Of a stretch of DNA of 64,000 nucleotides, positions 52,055 through 60,341 are shown one piece after another. The notes beneath the pieces were generated by a model. It had not been told where the DNA came from and searched no databases. It worked only from the letters and a program-made list of their open reading frames with translations. Source of the stretch: Streptomyces sp. NBC_01788 (lineage in GTDB: Bacteria > Actinomycetota > Actinomycetes > Streptomycetales > Streptomycetaceae). Every line of letters starts with the position of its first letter. Position 1 is the stretch's first letter. Where the stretch lies: assembly GCF_035917575.1 (NCBI RefSeq), contig NZ_CP109090.1:5952001-6016000 (forward strand). Direction: 5' to 3'. The position numbers were made by a program, and so were the translations under genes.

Positions 52055-52441
52055 ATGGACACCGACACCACCGCACTCGCCCCCGTCGTCGCCTTCCTCG
52101 CCGACCCGGCCAGCGCCGACCTGCCCCCCATGGCGCCCAAGCCCACCAGCACCACCGGCCAGCGGGAGACCACGCTCACCCTGTGGCAGTCGCCCGACGG
52201 GGTGGCCGAGGTCGGGGTCTGGGAGTGCGACCCCGGCCACTTCACCGCCACCCGCGAGGGCTACGACGAGGTCTGCCAGGTGCTGACCGGATCCGCCACC
52301 GTCCGCACCGAGGGCGGTGAGGACGTCGAGCTGCGTCCCGGCGCCACCCTCGCGATGCCGGCCGGCTGGCGCGGCACCTGGCAGGTCCACGAGACCCTGC
52401 GCAAGGTGTACGTGCTGCGCACCCACGGGGCCGGCGCATGA
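52055..52441 (+). CDS. Cupin protein (EutQ/DUF861-like)
   Basis: 128 residues with one small barrel: VGVWECDPGHFTATREGYDEVCQVLTGSATVRTEGGEDVELRPGATLAMPAGWRGTWQVHETLRKVYVLRT. This is the (S)-ureidoglycine aminohydrolase-like/DUF861 pattern frequently found next to DAO-type oxidases. Function is likely accessory. AAGGAG ribosome site; its stop overlaps the amidohydrolase start. Confidence 0.8.
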   Translation: MDTDTTALAPVVAFLADPASADLPPMAPKPTSTTGQRETTLTLWQSPDGVAEVGVWECDPGHFTATREGYDEVCQVLTGSATVRTEGGEDVELRPGATLAMPAGWRGTWQVHETLRKVYVLRTHGAGA

Positions 52442-54084
52442 CCCTCGTCCTGCACGGCGGCCGGGTGTGGACCGGCGACCCGCGGCGCCCGAACGCCACG
52501 TCCGTCGCCGTGTCCGGCGGCCGGATCACGGCCGTCGGCACCGACGCCGAGGTGCGCCGGGCCGCCGGCCGCCCGGCCGAGACGTTCGACCTGGCCGGCC
52601 GGACCGTGGTGCCCGGCCTCCAGGACGCGCACATCCACCCGGTCTGGGGCGCCCTCGAGGCGCTGCGCTGCGACCTCACCCGGGCCACCGACGCCGAGGG
52701 CTGCCTCACGGCCGTCCGGGAGTACGCGGCCGCCCACCCCGGCCGGCCGTGGATCCTCGGCGGCGGCTGGGGCATGGACTGCTTCCCCGGCGGCTGGCCC
52801 ACCCGCGAGCCCCTGGACGCCGTCGTACCGGACCGGCCGGTGTTCCTGCCCAACGCCGACCACCACTCCGCGTGGGTCAACTCGGCGGCACTGGCGCGCG
52901 CCGGGATCGACGCGGCCACCCCGGACCCGCCGGCCGGGCGGATCGAGCGCGACGCGGCCGGCCGGCCCACCGGAGTGCTGCACGAGAGCGCCATGGACCT
53001 GGTGGCCCGGCTGCTCCCGCCGGACACCGCCGAGGACCAGCTTGCCGCGCTGAGCCACGCGCAGACCCATCTCTTCCGGTACGGCATCACCGGCTGGCAG
53101 GACGCCATCGTCGGCGCCTACGGCGGGGCCGGCGACACGCTCGCCGCCTACCGGCGGGCCGACGAGGAGGGGCTGCTGAAGGCCCGTGTCACCGGCGCCC
53201 TGTGGTGGGACCGCGACCGCGGCCTGGAGCAGCTCGACGACCTGGTGGCGCGGCGCGGGGAGCCCGGCCGCCGCTTCCGGGCCGGCGCCGTGAAGGTGAT
53301 GCAGGACGGCGTGCTGGAGAACGGCACCGGCGCCCTGCTGGAGCCGTACCTGGACTCCTGCGGGTGCGCCACCGGCAACGCCGGCCACTCCAACGTGCCC
53401 GCCGCGCTGCTCGCCGACGCGGTGACCCTCCTGGACGCCGCCGGATTCCAGGTGCACTTCCACGCGATCGGCGACCGGGCGGTGCGCGAGTGCCTGGACG
53501 CGGTCGAGGCCGCGGCCGCTGCCAACGGGGCCCGCGAGCGGCGCCACCACATCGCCCATGTGCAGCTGGTCGACGACGTGGACATCGCCCGCTTCGCCGC
53601 GCTCGGGGTGACGGCCAACGTCCAGTCGCTGTGGGCGACCCACCACCAGCAGACCGACGAGCTGACCAACCCGCTGCTGGGCGAGGCGCGGGCCGGCCGG
53701 CAGTACCCCTTCCGCCGGCTGCTGGACAGCGGCGCCCGGCTCGCCGGAGGGAGCGACTGGCCGGTCACCACGGCCGACCCGTGGCAGGCCATGCACGTCG
53801 CCGTGCACCGCACCGAACCGCCCGGTTCGGCGCACACCGGATGGCCGGGCGCCGACCGCCCGTTCGTGCCGCACGAACGGCTGGAGCTGACCGACATCCT
53901 GCGCGCGTACACGGCCGGTTCGGCCTGGGTGAACGGCAACGACGACGAAGTCGGCCTGCTGCGCGAGGGCATGGCGGCCGACCTCGCCGTGCTCGACCGG
54001 GATCTCTTCGCCCCGGACACCGGCGTGGCCGGCACCCGGGCTGTGCTCACCCTGGTCGCGGGGGAGGCGGTCCACACCGCGTGA
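52438..54084 (+). CDS. Amidohydrolase, YtcJ-like
   Basis: 548 residues. Metal-dependent hydrolase with VVPGLQDAHIHPVWG (HxH), the long insertion WILGGGWGMDCFPGGWPTREPLDAVVPDRPVFL, HFHAIGDRAV, HHIAHVQLV and LAGGSDWPV with the final Asp. These are YtcJ-like exo-amidase marks. It ends the importer operon; hydrolysing an amide or carbamoyl form of the imported amine is a reasonable guess. It is convergent with the P450 gene, nine bases apart. Confidence 0.88.
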   Translation: MTLVLHGGRVWTGDPRRPNATSVAVSGGRITAVGTDAEVRRAAGRPAETFDLAGRTVVPGLQDAHIHPVWGALEALRCDLTRATDAEGCLTAVREYAAAHPGRPWILGGGWGMDCFPGGWPTREPLDAVVPDRPVFLPNADHHSAWVNSAALARAGIDAATPDPPAGRIERDAAGRPTGVLHESAMDLVARLLPPDTAEDQLAALSHAQTHLFRYGITGWQDAIVGAYGGAGDTLAAYRRADEEGLLKARVTGALWWDRDRGLEQLDDLVARRGEPGRRFRAGAVKVMQDGVLENGTGALLEPYLDSCGCATGNAGHSNVPAALLADAVTLLDAAGFQVHFHAIGDRAVRECLDAVEAAAAANGARERRHHIAHVQLVDDVDIARFAALGVTANVQSLWATHHQQTDELTNPLLGEARAGRQYPFRRLLDSGARLAGGSDWPVTTADPWQAMHVAVHRTEPPGSAHTGWPGADRPFVPHERLELTDILRAYTAGSAWVNGNDDEVGLLREGMAADLAVLDRDLFAPDTGVAGTRAVLTLVAGEAVHTA

Positions 54085-54093
54085 GCGGCCGGC

Positions 54094-55314
54094 TCACCAG
54101 TTGACGGGGAGGGTGAGCGGCGACTTGCTCGGCGACTCGTCCTCCCAGATGGGGCGGTGGCCCTCGGCCAGGCGCAGGTCCGGGAGCCGGTCGAACAGCG
54201 CCTCCAGGCACACGGTCATCTGCGCCCGGGCCAGATGGGAGCCGATGCAGTTGTGCGCCCCGCGGCCGAAGGTGAGATGGGGGTTGTCCGCGCGGCACAG
54301 GTCGAGCCCGTCGGGGTCGGTGAACACGCTCTCGTCGCGGTTGGCCGCCGCGAGCACGGGCAGCACGGCGTCGCCCGCGCGGATCGTCCGGCCGTGCAAC
54401 TCGATGTCCTCGACGGTCTGGAGGACGACGACGCCGTTCATCACCGGCACATAGCGCAGGAGTTCCTCCACCGCGTCCGGCAGCAGGGCGCGGTGGTCGC
54501 GCAGACGCGCGTACGCGCCGGGCACGCTCAGCAGGGTCAGCACCGCGTCGGCCAGGAACATGGTGCTCGTGCGGTAGCCGGCGACCAGCATGGACAGCCC
54601 GAAGTTCACCGCGCTCTCGTGGTCCAGAGCGCCGCGATCGCACTCCCCGACCAGCCGGGTGAGCATGTCGTCGCCGGGCTCGCGCCGCTTCCGGTCGAGC
54701 AACGAGGTGATGTACTTGCGCAGTTGCGAGGTGGCCTCCCGGCCCTCCTCCAGGGTGAGGATGGCGCCGAGCGCCGCGTCCGCCCTGGGCAGGAAGTAGT
54801 CGCTGTCCTCGTAGGGGATGCCGACGAGATCGCACATCACCATGACGGGGAAGGGCTCGATGAACCGGACGACCAGGTCGCCGGGCTGGTCGCCGGCGAC
54901 GAACGGGTCGAGCAGCCGGTCGGCCGACCGCCGGATGCGCGGCGTCCCGCTCCGCACGGACCGGACGCTGAACGGCTCGCTCAGGGCGCGGCGCAGCGCG
55001 GCGTGCCGGGGGCCCTCCAGCTCCATCATCGTGACCAGGCCCGGCTCGTCCCCGGGGGCATGGCCGGGGCGGGGCGGCCAGTCGGTGATGCTCGGCCTGA
55101 TCAGCCGGGCGTCGGCGACGAGTTCCTTGACGTCGTCGTAGCGGGTGGCGTACCAGGCGGTGGCGCCGATCGGCAGCCTGACCCTGGCCAGCGGGCACTC
55201 CTGGCGCAGCCGTTGGTACTCCTCGGGCGGGCCCATGGTGCCCGGCGGCGGCAGGGGCAGCTCGATGACGGGCACGACGGGCACGTCGACGGCGGGTTCC
55301 GGCGTGGTGTTCAC
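54094..55314 (-). CDS. Cytochrome P450 (second of a tandem pair)
   Basis: 406 residues. Heme motif FGRGAHNCIGSHLAR with thiolate Cys356; EELLR (ExxR). The I-helix reads AGYRTST (245-251) where AGxDTT/AGxETT is usual: the acidic residue is Arg, although Thr is kept. Such changes are known in P450s doing unusual chemistry. It is clearly homologous to the P450 at 55348-56571, 33 bases upstream, and lies in the operon with the adenylation-reductase enzyme. Redox partners are not encoded nearby. Confidence 0.93.
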   Translation of the reverse strand: MNTTPEPAVDVPVVPVIELPLPPPGTMGPPEEYQRLRQECPLARVRLPIGATAWYATRYDDVKELVADARLIRPSITDWPPRPGHAPGDEPGLVTMMELEGPRHAALRRALSEPFSVRSVRSGTPRIRRSADRLLDPFVAGDQPGDLVVRFIEPFPVMVMCDLVGIPYEDSDYFLPRADAALGAILTLEEGREATSQLRKYITSLLDRKRREPGDDMLTRLVGECDRGALDHESAVNFGLSMLVAGYRTSTMFLADAVLTLLSVPGAYARLRDHRALLPDAVEELLRYVPVMNGVVVLQTVEDIELHGRTIRAGDAVLPVLAAANRDESVFTDPDGLDLCRADNPHLTFGRGAHNCIGSHLARAQMTVCLEALFDRLPDLRLAEGHRPIWEDESPSKSPLTLPVNW

Positions 55315-55347
55315 GGGTGGACCTCCCCTGGTGCCTGCGGATGGGGC

Positions 55348-56571
55348 TCACCAGCCGACCGGGAGGGTCAGCGGTGACTTGGTGACGGACTGGTCGTCCC
55401 AGAAGGGCTGTTGACCCCGGGCCGGACGCAGACCCGGGAAGCGGTCGAGCAACGCCTCGATTCCCACCGTCAGTTCGGCGCGCGCCAGGTGCGCGCCCAC
55501 GCAGTTGTGGGTTCCCCGGCCGAAGGCGAGGTGGGGATTGTCCGCGCGGCACAGGTCGAGCCGGCCGGCGTCGGCGAACGCGCTCTCGTCGCGGTTGGCG
55601 GAGGCCAGCACGGGGATGACTGCGTCGCCCGCGCGGACGGTCTGCCCGCCCACCTCGACGTCCTCGGTGGCGAGCAGCAGCACGGTGCCGTTCATCACCG
55701 GCATGTACCGCAGGAGTTCCTCCACCGCGCCGGGCATGAGGTCGCGGTGGTCGCGCAGGCGGGCCCACTGGTCCGGCCGGCGCAGCAGGGTGTGCACCGA
55801 GCCGGCCAGGAAGAAGCCGCTGATGCCGAAGCCGACGGTGAGCATGGACAGCCCGAACGCCGTGACCTCGTCGTCGGTCAGCGTCCCGTCCTCGGTCTCG
55901 CGGACCAGCAGGGTCAGGACGTCGTCGCCGGGCCGGCTCCGCTTCCGCGCGATCAGCTCGGCCACGTACGCGTGCAGCAGGTCGGTGACCCTGCGTCCCT
56001 CCTCGGCGGTCACCATGCCGCCGAGGGCGGCGTCCAGGACCGGCAGGAACCAGTCCCGGTCCTGCCAGGGGATGCCCACCAGGTCGCACAGCACGAGCAG
56101 CGGGAACGGCTCGGTGAAAGCGGCCACCAGGTCGCCGGGAGGGCCGCCCGCCGCGAACTCTTCCAGCAGCCGGTCGGCGAGCGCGCGGATGCGGGGCAGC
56201 CGGTCCCGGACGGCCCCCGCGCTGAACGCCGGGGCCACGGACCTGCGCAGGGCCAGGTGCCGGGGGCCGTCCAGCTCCGCCATGGTGACCAGGCCCGGCC
56301 CGTCGTCGGCGGCCGGTCCGGGACGCGGCGGCCAGTCGTTGATGGTCGGCCTGATCAGCCGGGGGTCGGCGAGCAGCGCCCGGACGTCCTCGTACCGGGT
56401 GACGTACCAGGCGGTCGCGTCCATCAGCAGCCCGACCCGGGTCACGGGACGGCTCTCGCGCAGCCGCGCGCACGTCTCGGGCGGCCCCATGGTGCCGGGC
56501 GGCGGCAGCGGGAAGTCCAGGACGTCCGCCTCTGGGCCCGGCGCCGGCGCGCCGGGTGAGTGTGGGGTCAT
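55348..56571 (-). CDS. Cytochrome P450 (first of a tandem pair)
   Basis: 407 residues with heme motif FGRGTHNCVGAHLAR (Cys357) and EELLR. The I-helix is TVGFGISG (245-252), so both the acid and the following Thr of the proton-relay pair are missing. The N-terminal LPPPGTMGPPE block is shared with the downstream P450, showing duplication. It probably modifies the aldehyde, amine or condensed product of the reductase enzyme encoded 47 bases upstream. Confidence 0.93.
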   Translation of the reverse strand: MTPHSPGAPAPGPEADVLDFPLPPPGTMGPPETCARLRESRPVTRVGLLMDATAWYVTRYEDVRALLADPRLIRPTINDWPPRPGPAADDGPGLVTMAELDGPRHLALRRSVAPAFSAGAVRDRLPRIRALADRLLEEFAAGGPPGDLVAAFTEPFPLLVLCDLVGIPWQDRDWFLPVLDAALGGMVTAEEGRRVTDLLHAYVAELIARKRSRPGDDVLTLLVRETEDGTLTDDEVTAFGLSMLTVGFGISGFFLAGSVHTLLRRPDQWARLRDHRDLMPGAVEELLRYMPVMNGTVLLLATEDVEVGGQTVRAGDAVIPVLASANRDESAFADAGRLDLCRADNPHLAFGRGTHNCVGAHLARAELTVGIEALLDRFPGLRPARGQQPFWDDQSVTKSPLTLPVGW

Positions 56572-56618
56572 GCTGGCTCCTTCGGCGTGGGCTGAGGGAG
56601 TCCGGCCACCGGCGCCGG

Positions 56619-59600
56619 CTACGGGCGCTCGATGTAGCCGGTGGCGTAGAAGTACTCCAGGTAGCGGTCCAGCAGATCCGCGTCGACGGGCGGGCAGCTC
56701 AGGCCCGTACCGGCCAGGCCGCGTTCGACGTTGTCCCGCCCCACGGACGGGAAGGTGCCCTCGAAGTACATCTCCTTGACGGACATGTCCGCCTGCTTGC
56801 AGCGGTCCACGCACAGGGAGACGAACGGGGCGGTGGGACTCGTGGGGTGCCGCGCGACATGGCGGACGAGGTCGTCCACCCACTCCTCGTAGGGAAGCCG
56901 CCGGATCCGGTGGCCGCTCGCGTCCATCCGGTCCAGCATGTCGCGCAGGCTCGCCGGGCGGGGGTTGGTCATGTGGTAGGTCCGGTGGGTGGTGCGGTGC
57001 CCGGTGGCGATGTGCACCACCGCCTCGGTGAGGAAGTCCACCGGGACGAAGTCCAGCGGTAGCGGGATGTCGGGGGCAAGCCCGGTCTCGGTGATCGTCT
57101 TGAACAGCGAGCAGATCGCGGTGTCGGTGTTGCACGCGCCGGTGCGCCGGTCGCCGGTGATCTCGTACGGCCGGTGGACCGCCACCGGCAGGCCTTGGCC
57201 GGCGGCGTCCCGCAGCACCTCCTCGGCCACCCACTTGCTCTCGGCGTAGCCCATGGTGAGCCGGTCGGCGTGGTCGAGCGGCAGGTCCTCGTCCACGTGC
57301 CGCACGCCCGCGGTGCCGAAGCCGGCGAGCACCGCGATGGTGGAGAAGAAGTGCACGGGCACGGCCCGTTCGGCCGCCAGTCGTACGAGCTGCCGGGTGC
57401 CCTCCACGTTGGCGCGGCGCAACGCCTCGTACGGGTAGAGGAAGTTGACCTGTGCGGCGGCGTGCAGCATCAGGTCGAGGGTGCCGGCCAGCTCCTCGGC
57501 GCGGCCCGGTTCCATACCGAGGCCGGGCTCGGCGAGGTCGGCGGGGAAGCACACGACGCGGTCGGCCGCCTCCGCGCCGGCGAGGCCGAAGCGGGCCAGG
57601 TTCCGCATCACCTTCTGCCGCGCGTGCGCGGCGTCGCGGGCGCGCACCGGGCAGTGCACCCGGGCGCCGGTGCGTCGCAGCAGCCGGTCAAGCAGGAAGG
57701 CGCCGACGAAACCGGAGGCCCCGGTCAGCAGTACCTCCCCGGGGTGCCGCCAGTCCGGTTCGGGACCGCGCGGCGACGGCAGGGCGAAGCCGAGCCGCGA
57801 CTCGGCGCGGAAGTCCACGGCGTGGGCCTCGGGGGCCGCCCGGGCCCGCCGGCCCTCGACGGAGGTGAGGGTGGCGACGGCGGCGGTGAAGTCCTCCAGG
57901 GTGGGGGAGCGCAGCAGGCTGTGGACCAGGGTGCGGCCGTACCGGGCGTCGAGGCCGAAGGCCGCCAGGGTGCGGGTGACGACCTCGGCCGCCAGCAGGG
58001 AGTCGCCGCCGATGTCGAAGAAGCCGTCCCCGGGCGCCGGGCGCACGCCCAGCACCACCTGCCACACCCGCGCCGCCGACTCCTGCGGGCCCGGAACCGG
58101 ACCCGGGCGCTGCCCGTTCGCCGGGGCGGCGGGCCTGCCCGGCGCCGCGTTCGGGGCCGTGTCCGCGGCCGCCAGCAGGCGCAGCCGGCGCCGGTCCACC
58201 TTGCCGCCCGCGGTCACCGGGAACCGCCCCACCTCCACCAGCCGCGCGGGCACCGCCGCCGCGGGCAGCCAGGCCGTGAGGCCGCCGCGGATGCGGTCCA
58301 GCGGCAGCGCCATGCCGGGCCGGGCCGGTGTCACGTACCCGATCAGGCTGTCGCCCTCCAGTTCCACGACGGCCTCGCCCACCGTGTCGTCCGCGCGCAG
58401 CCGCGCCTCTATCTCGTCCGGCTCGATGCGGTGCCCGCGCAGTTTGATCTGCCGGTCGACCCGCGCCCGGTACTCCAGTACGCCGTCCGCGCGCCGCACC
58501 ACCCGGTCGCCGGTGCGGTAGAGCCGCGTACCGGGCTCGAAGCGGTTGTCGACGAAGCGCTCGGCGGTCAGCTCGGGGTCGCCGAGGTATCCCAGCGCGA
58601 GCCCGTCCCCGCCGACGAGGAGTTCGCCCTCCTCACCGGCGTCCGCGAGCGTGCCGTCCGCCCGCACCACGTAGCAGGTGGAGTTCTCCAGCGGCCGCCC
58701 GATCGGCACCGCCGTCGCCTCGGGCGGCAGGTCGTCCACCAGGTGCGCGGTGGAGACCACGCTGTTCTCGGTCGGACCGTAGAAGTTGACCACGGTGGTG
58801 TCGGGGCAGGCCGCCAGGATCGCGCGGGCCAGCTCCGGGTCCATCGCCTCGCCGCCGGCCGAGGCGAACCGCAGCGACCGCAGCGCCGACGGCCTGGTGC
58901 GCCCGATGTGGTGGAACACCCCGGTGGTCAGGTAGGCGACGCTGACCCGCTCGGACAGCAGCCGGGACTCCAGGGCGGCCGGGGACAGCAGCTCCTCCTG
59001 GTCGGCGATCACCACGCAGGCCCCGGCGAGCAGCGGGGACCAGATCTCGATCGTGGAGGCGTCCGAGGAGAGGCCGTAGGCGTGCAGCACCCGCTCACCG
59101 GGCCGCGGCCGCTGCCACACCAGATCGGAGGCGGCCAGCCGGACCACGCCGCAGTGCGGGACCGCCACGGGTTTGGGACGGCCGGTCGAGCCGGAGGTGA
59201 ACATCACATAGGCGCAGTCCCCGGAACGTGCCCCGGTCCGGGGGAGCGCGACCGGGGCGCTCGGCGTCGACCCGTTCAGCGCGATGCGGGTACGCACCCG
59301 CCGGATCCGGCAGACACTGCCGGGCAGCGTCACCACGGTGTGTATGCCAGCGTCCTCCGCCATCGCCTGGAGCCGTCCGGGCGGGGAGGCGTCGTCGAGC
59401 GGGACGTAGGCCGCACCGGCCTTGAGGATGCCGAGAAAGGCGACCAGCGCCTCCAGGGACCGGCCCCCGCACACGCCGACCCCGTCGCCGCGCCGCACCC
59501 CGGAGCCGAGCAGCCGGGCGGCCAGCGCGTCGGAGCGGTCCTTCAGCTCGCCGTAGCTCATACTGCGGCCGTGCTGGACGGAGGCGGTCGCCCGTGGGCG

Positions 59601-59711
59601 CAGCGCGGCCCGGGCGTCGAACAGCTCATGCAGACAGCGATCGCGCGGGTACCACGCCGTTCCCGCGTTCCACGCCGGTGCCACCGGAAGCGTCCTGCTG
59701 TCAGTGACCAT
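56619..59711 (-). CDS. Single-module NRPS-like enzyme: adenylation, carrier, thioester reductase
   Basis: 1030 residues. Adenylation domain 1-515: VMFTSGSTGRPKP (A3), SSDASTIEIW (A4), NFYGPTENSV (A5), YRTGDRV (A7), RVDRQIKLRGHRIEPDEIE (A8) and FPVTAGGKVDRR with Lys504 (A10). Carrier domain about 540-610 with phosphopantetheine Ser571 in FFDIGGDSLL. Reductase domain about 655-1030: LLTGASGFVGAFLLDRLLRR (NADPH), HFFSTIAVLAG (Ser/Thr) and GYAESKWVAEE (Tyr-x3-Lys). No condensation or thioesterase domain. It should activate one acid and release it as aldehyde or alcohol. The substrate code was not deduced. ATG 59711 chosen over upstream in-frame starts. Confidence 0.92.
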   Translation of the reverse strand: MVTDSRTLPVAPAWNAGTAWYPRDRCLHELFDARAALRPRATASVQHGRSMSYGELKDRSDALAARLLGSGVRRGDGVGVCGGRSLEALVAFLGILKAGAAYVPLDDASPPGRLQAMAEDAGIHTVVTLPGSVCRIRRVRTRIALNGSTPSAPVALPRTGARSGDCAYVMFTSGSTGRPKPVAVPHCGVVRLAASDLVWQRPRPGERVLHAYGLSSDASTIEIWSPLLAGACVVIADQEELLSPAALESRLLSERVSVAYLTTGVFHHIGRTRPSALRSLRFASAGGEAMDPELARAILAACPDTTVVNFYGPTENSVVSTAHLVDDLPPEATAVPIGRPLENSTCYVVRADGTLADAGEEGELLVGGDGLALGYLGDPELTAERFVDNRFEPGTRLYRTGDRVVRRADGVLEYRARVDRQIKLRGHRIEPDEIEARLRADDTVGEAVVELEGDSLIGYVTPARPGMALPLDRIRGGLTAWLPAAAVPARLVEVGRFPVTAGGKVDRRRLRLLAAADTAPNAAPGRPAAPANGQRPGPVPGPQESAARVWQVVLGVRPAPGDGFFDIGGDSLLAAEVVTRTLAAFGLDARYGRTLVHSLLRSPTLEDFTAAVATLTSVEGRRARAAPEAHAVDFRAESRLGFALPSPRGPEPDWRHPGEVLLTGASGFVGAFLLDRLLRRTGARVHCPVRARDAAHARQKVMRNLARFGLAGAEAADRVVCFPADLAEPGLGMEPGRAEELAGTLDLMLHAAAQVNFLYPYEALRRANVEGTRQLVRLAAERAVPVHFFSTIAVLAGFGTAGVRHVDEDLPLDHADRLTMGYAESKWVAEEVLRDAAGQGLPVAVHRPYEITGDRRTGACNTDTAICSLFKTITETGLAPDIPLPLDFVPVDFLTEAVVHIATGHRTTHRTYHMTNPRPASLRDMLDRMDASGHRIRRLPYEEWVDDLVRHVARHPTSPTAPFVSLCVDRCKQADMSVKEMYFEGTFPSVGRDNVERGLAGTGLSCPPVDADLLDRYLEYFYATGYIERP

Positions 59712-59759
59712 CGGGATGTCCCGTCTGTGCTGCACGTGAACCGCCCGCCGCACGGAGAA

Positions 59760-60215
59760 CTACGACTCGAACTCCGTGGCGAAGGCGGAGAAGTCGGCCG
59801 TTCTCCATCTCTCGGGCCGCATGCGGATGAGGATGTCGTCGACCAGCTGCTCCTGGTTGGCCGCCAGGTAGGCCGCCGCCGTCTCCGCGTCCAGGTACCG
59901 GTGGGCCAGCGCCTCCTGCTCGGCCGCGGGCAGCGGATCCTCGACGCCCACGACCGGCCCCTCCACGCTCACATACCGATACGGGGCCGACTCGTCCTGC
60001 GCGCAGAGGCTGAACCTCCCGGCGTCACGGATGAGGCGGGCCTTCAGCGACTGCCGCCCGGTCGCGATCGTCACCGGACCGCCGGGACGGTAGGAGTACC
60101 AGAGCGGGACCAGCAGCGGGCCGGCGCCGTCACGAGGATCGTCGACCCCCAGGATTCCCACGTGGAGGCCGGCGAGGAACTCTTCCCGGTCTTCGACCGA
60201 CATCCTGAGATCCAT
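59760..60215 (-). CDS. Pyridoxamine-phosphate-oxidase-fold flavoprotein
   Basis: 151 residues of the split-barrel PPOX family: FLAGLHVGILGVDDPRDGAGPLLVPLWYSYRPGGPVTIATGRQSLKARLIRDAGRFSLCAQDE. FMN or F420 binding is expected, and SVEGPVVGV forms the barrel end. It is the first gene of the minus-strand biosynthetic operon, 48 bases before the adenylation-reductase gene. A role in oxidising or reducing a pathway intermediate is likely. Confidence 0.88.
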   Translation of the reverse strand: MDLRMSVEDREEFLAGLHVGILGVDDPRDGAGPLLVPLWYSYRPGGPVTIATGRQSLKARLIRDAGRFSLCAQDESAPYRYVSVEGPVVGVEDPLPAAEQEALAHRYLDAETAAAYLAANQEQLVDDILIRMRPERWRTADFSAFATEFES

Positions 60216-60278
60216 GACTCCCAGAGTTCAACAGACCCGGGCGCTTCGCATCCCGGACCCCGGCACTCTGTATAGAAA

Positions 60279-60304
60279 TGTGGAACATCGTATAGACTTC
60301 CACA
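60279..60304. promoter_or_regulatory. Inverted repeat between the biosynthetic operon and arcB
   Basis: TGTGGAA (60279-60285) and TTCCACA (60298-60304), 12 bases apart. GTATAGA occurs twice across it (60269-60275 and 60289-60295), one of which could be a -10 box. It is the only visible control element in the 126-bp divergent gap and could serve both directions. Confidence 0.45.
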
Positions 60305-60341
60305 GTCCGCACTCCGCCCGCCGTCCCCAGGAGACTCCCCG

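Noticed and set aside
56619..59711. Naming the adenylation-domain substrate from pocket residues
   Set aside because: Only the DAS..I part could be aligned with confidence by eye; the remaining positions were ambiguous, so no substrate is claimed.
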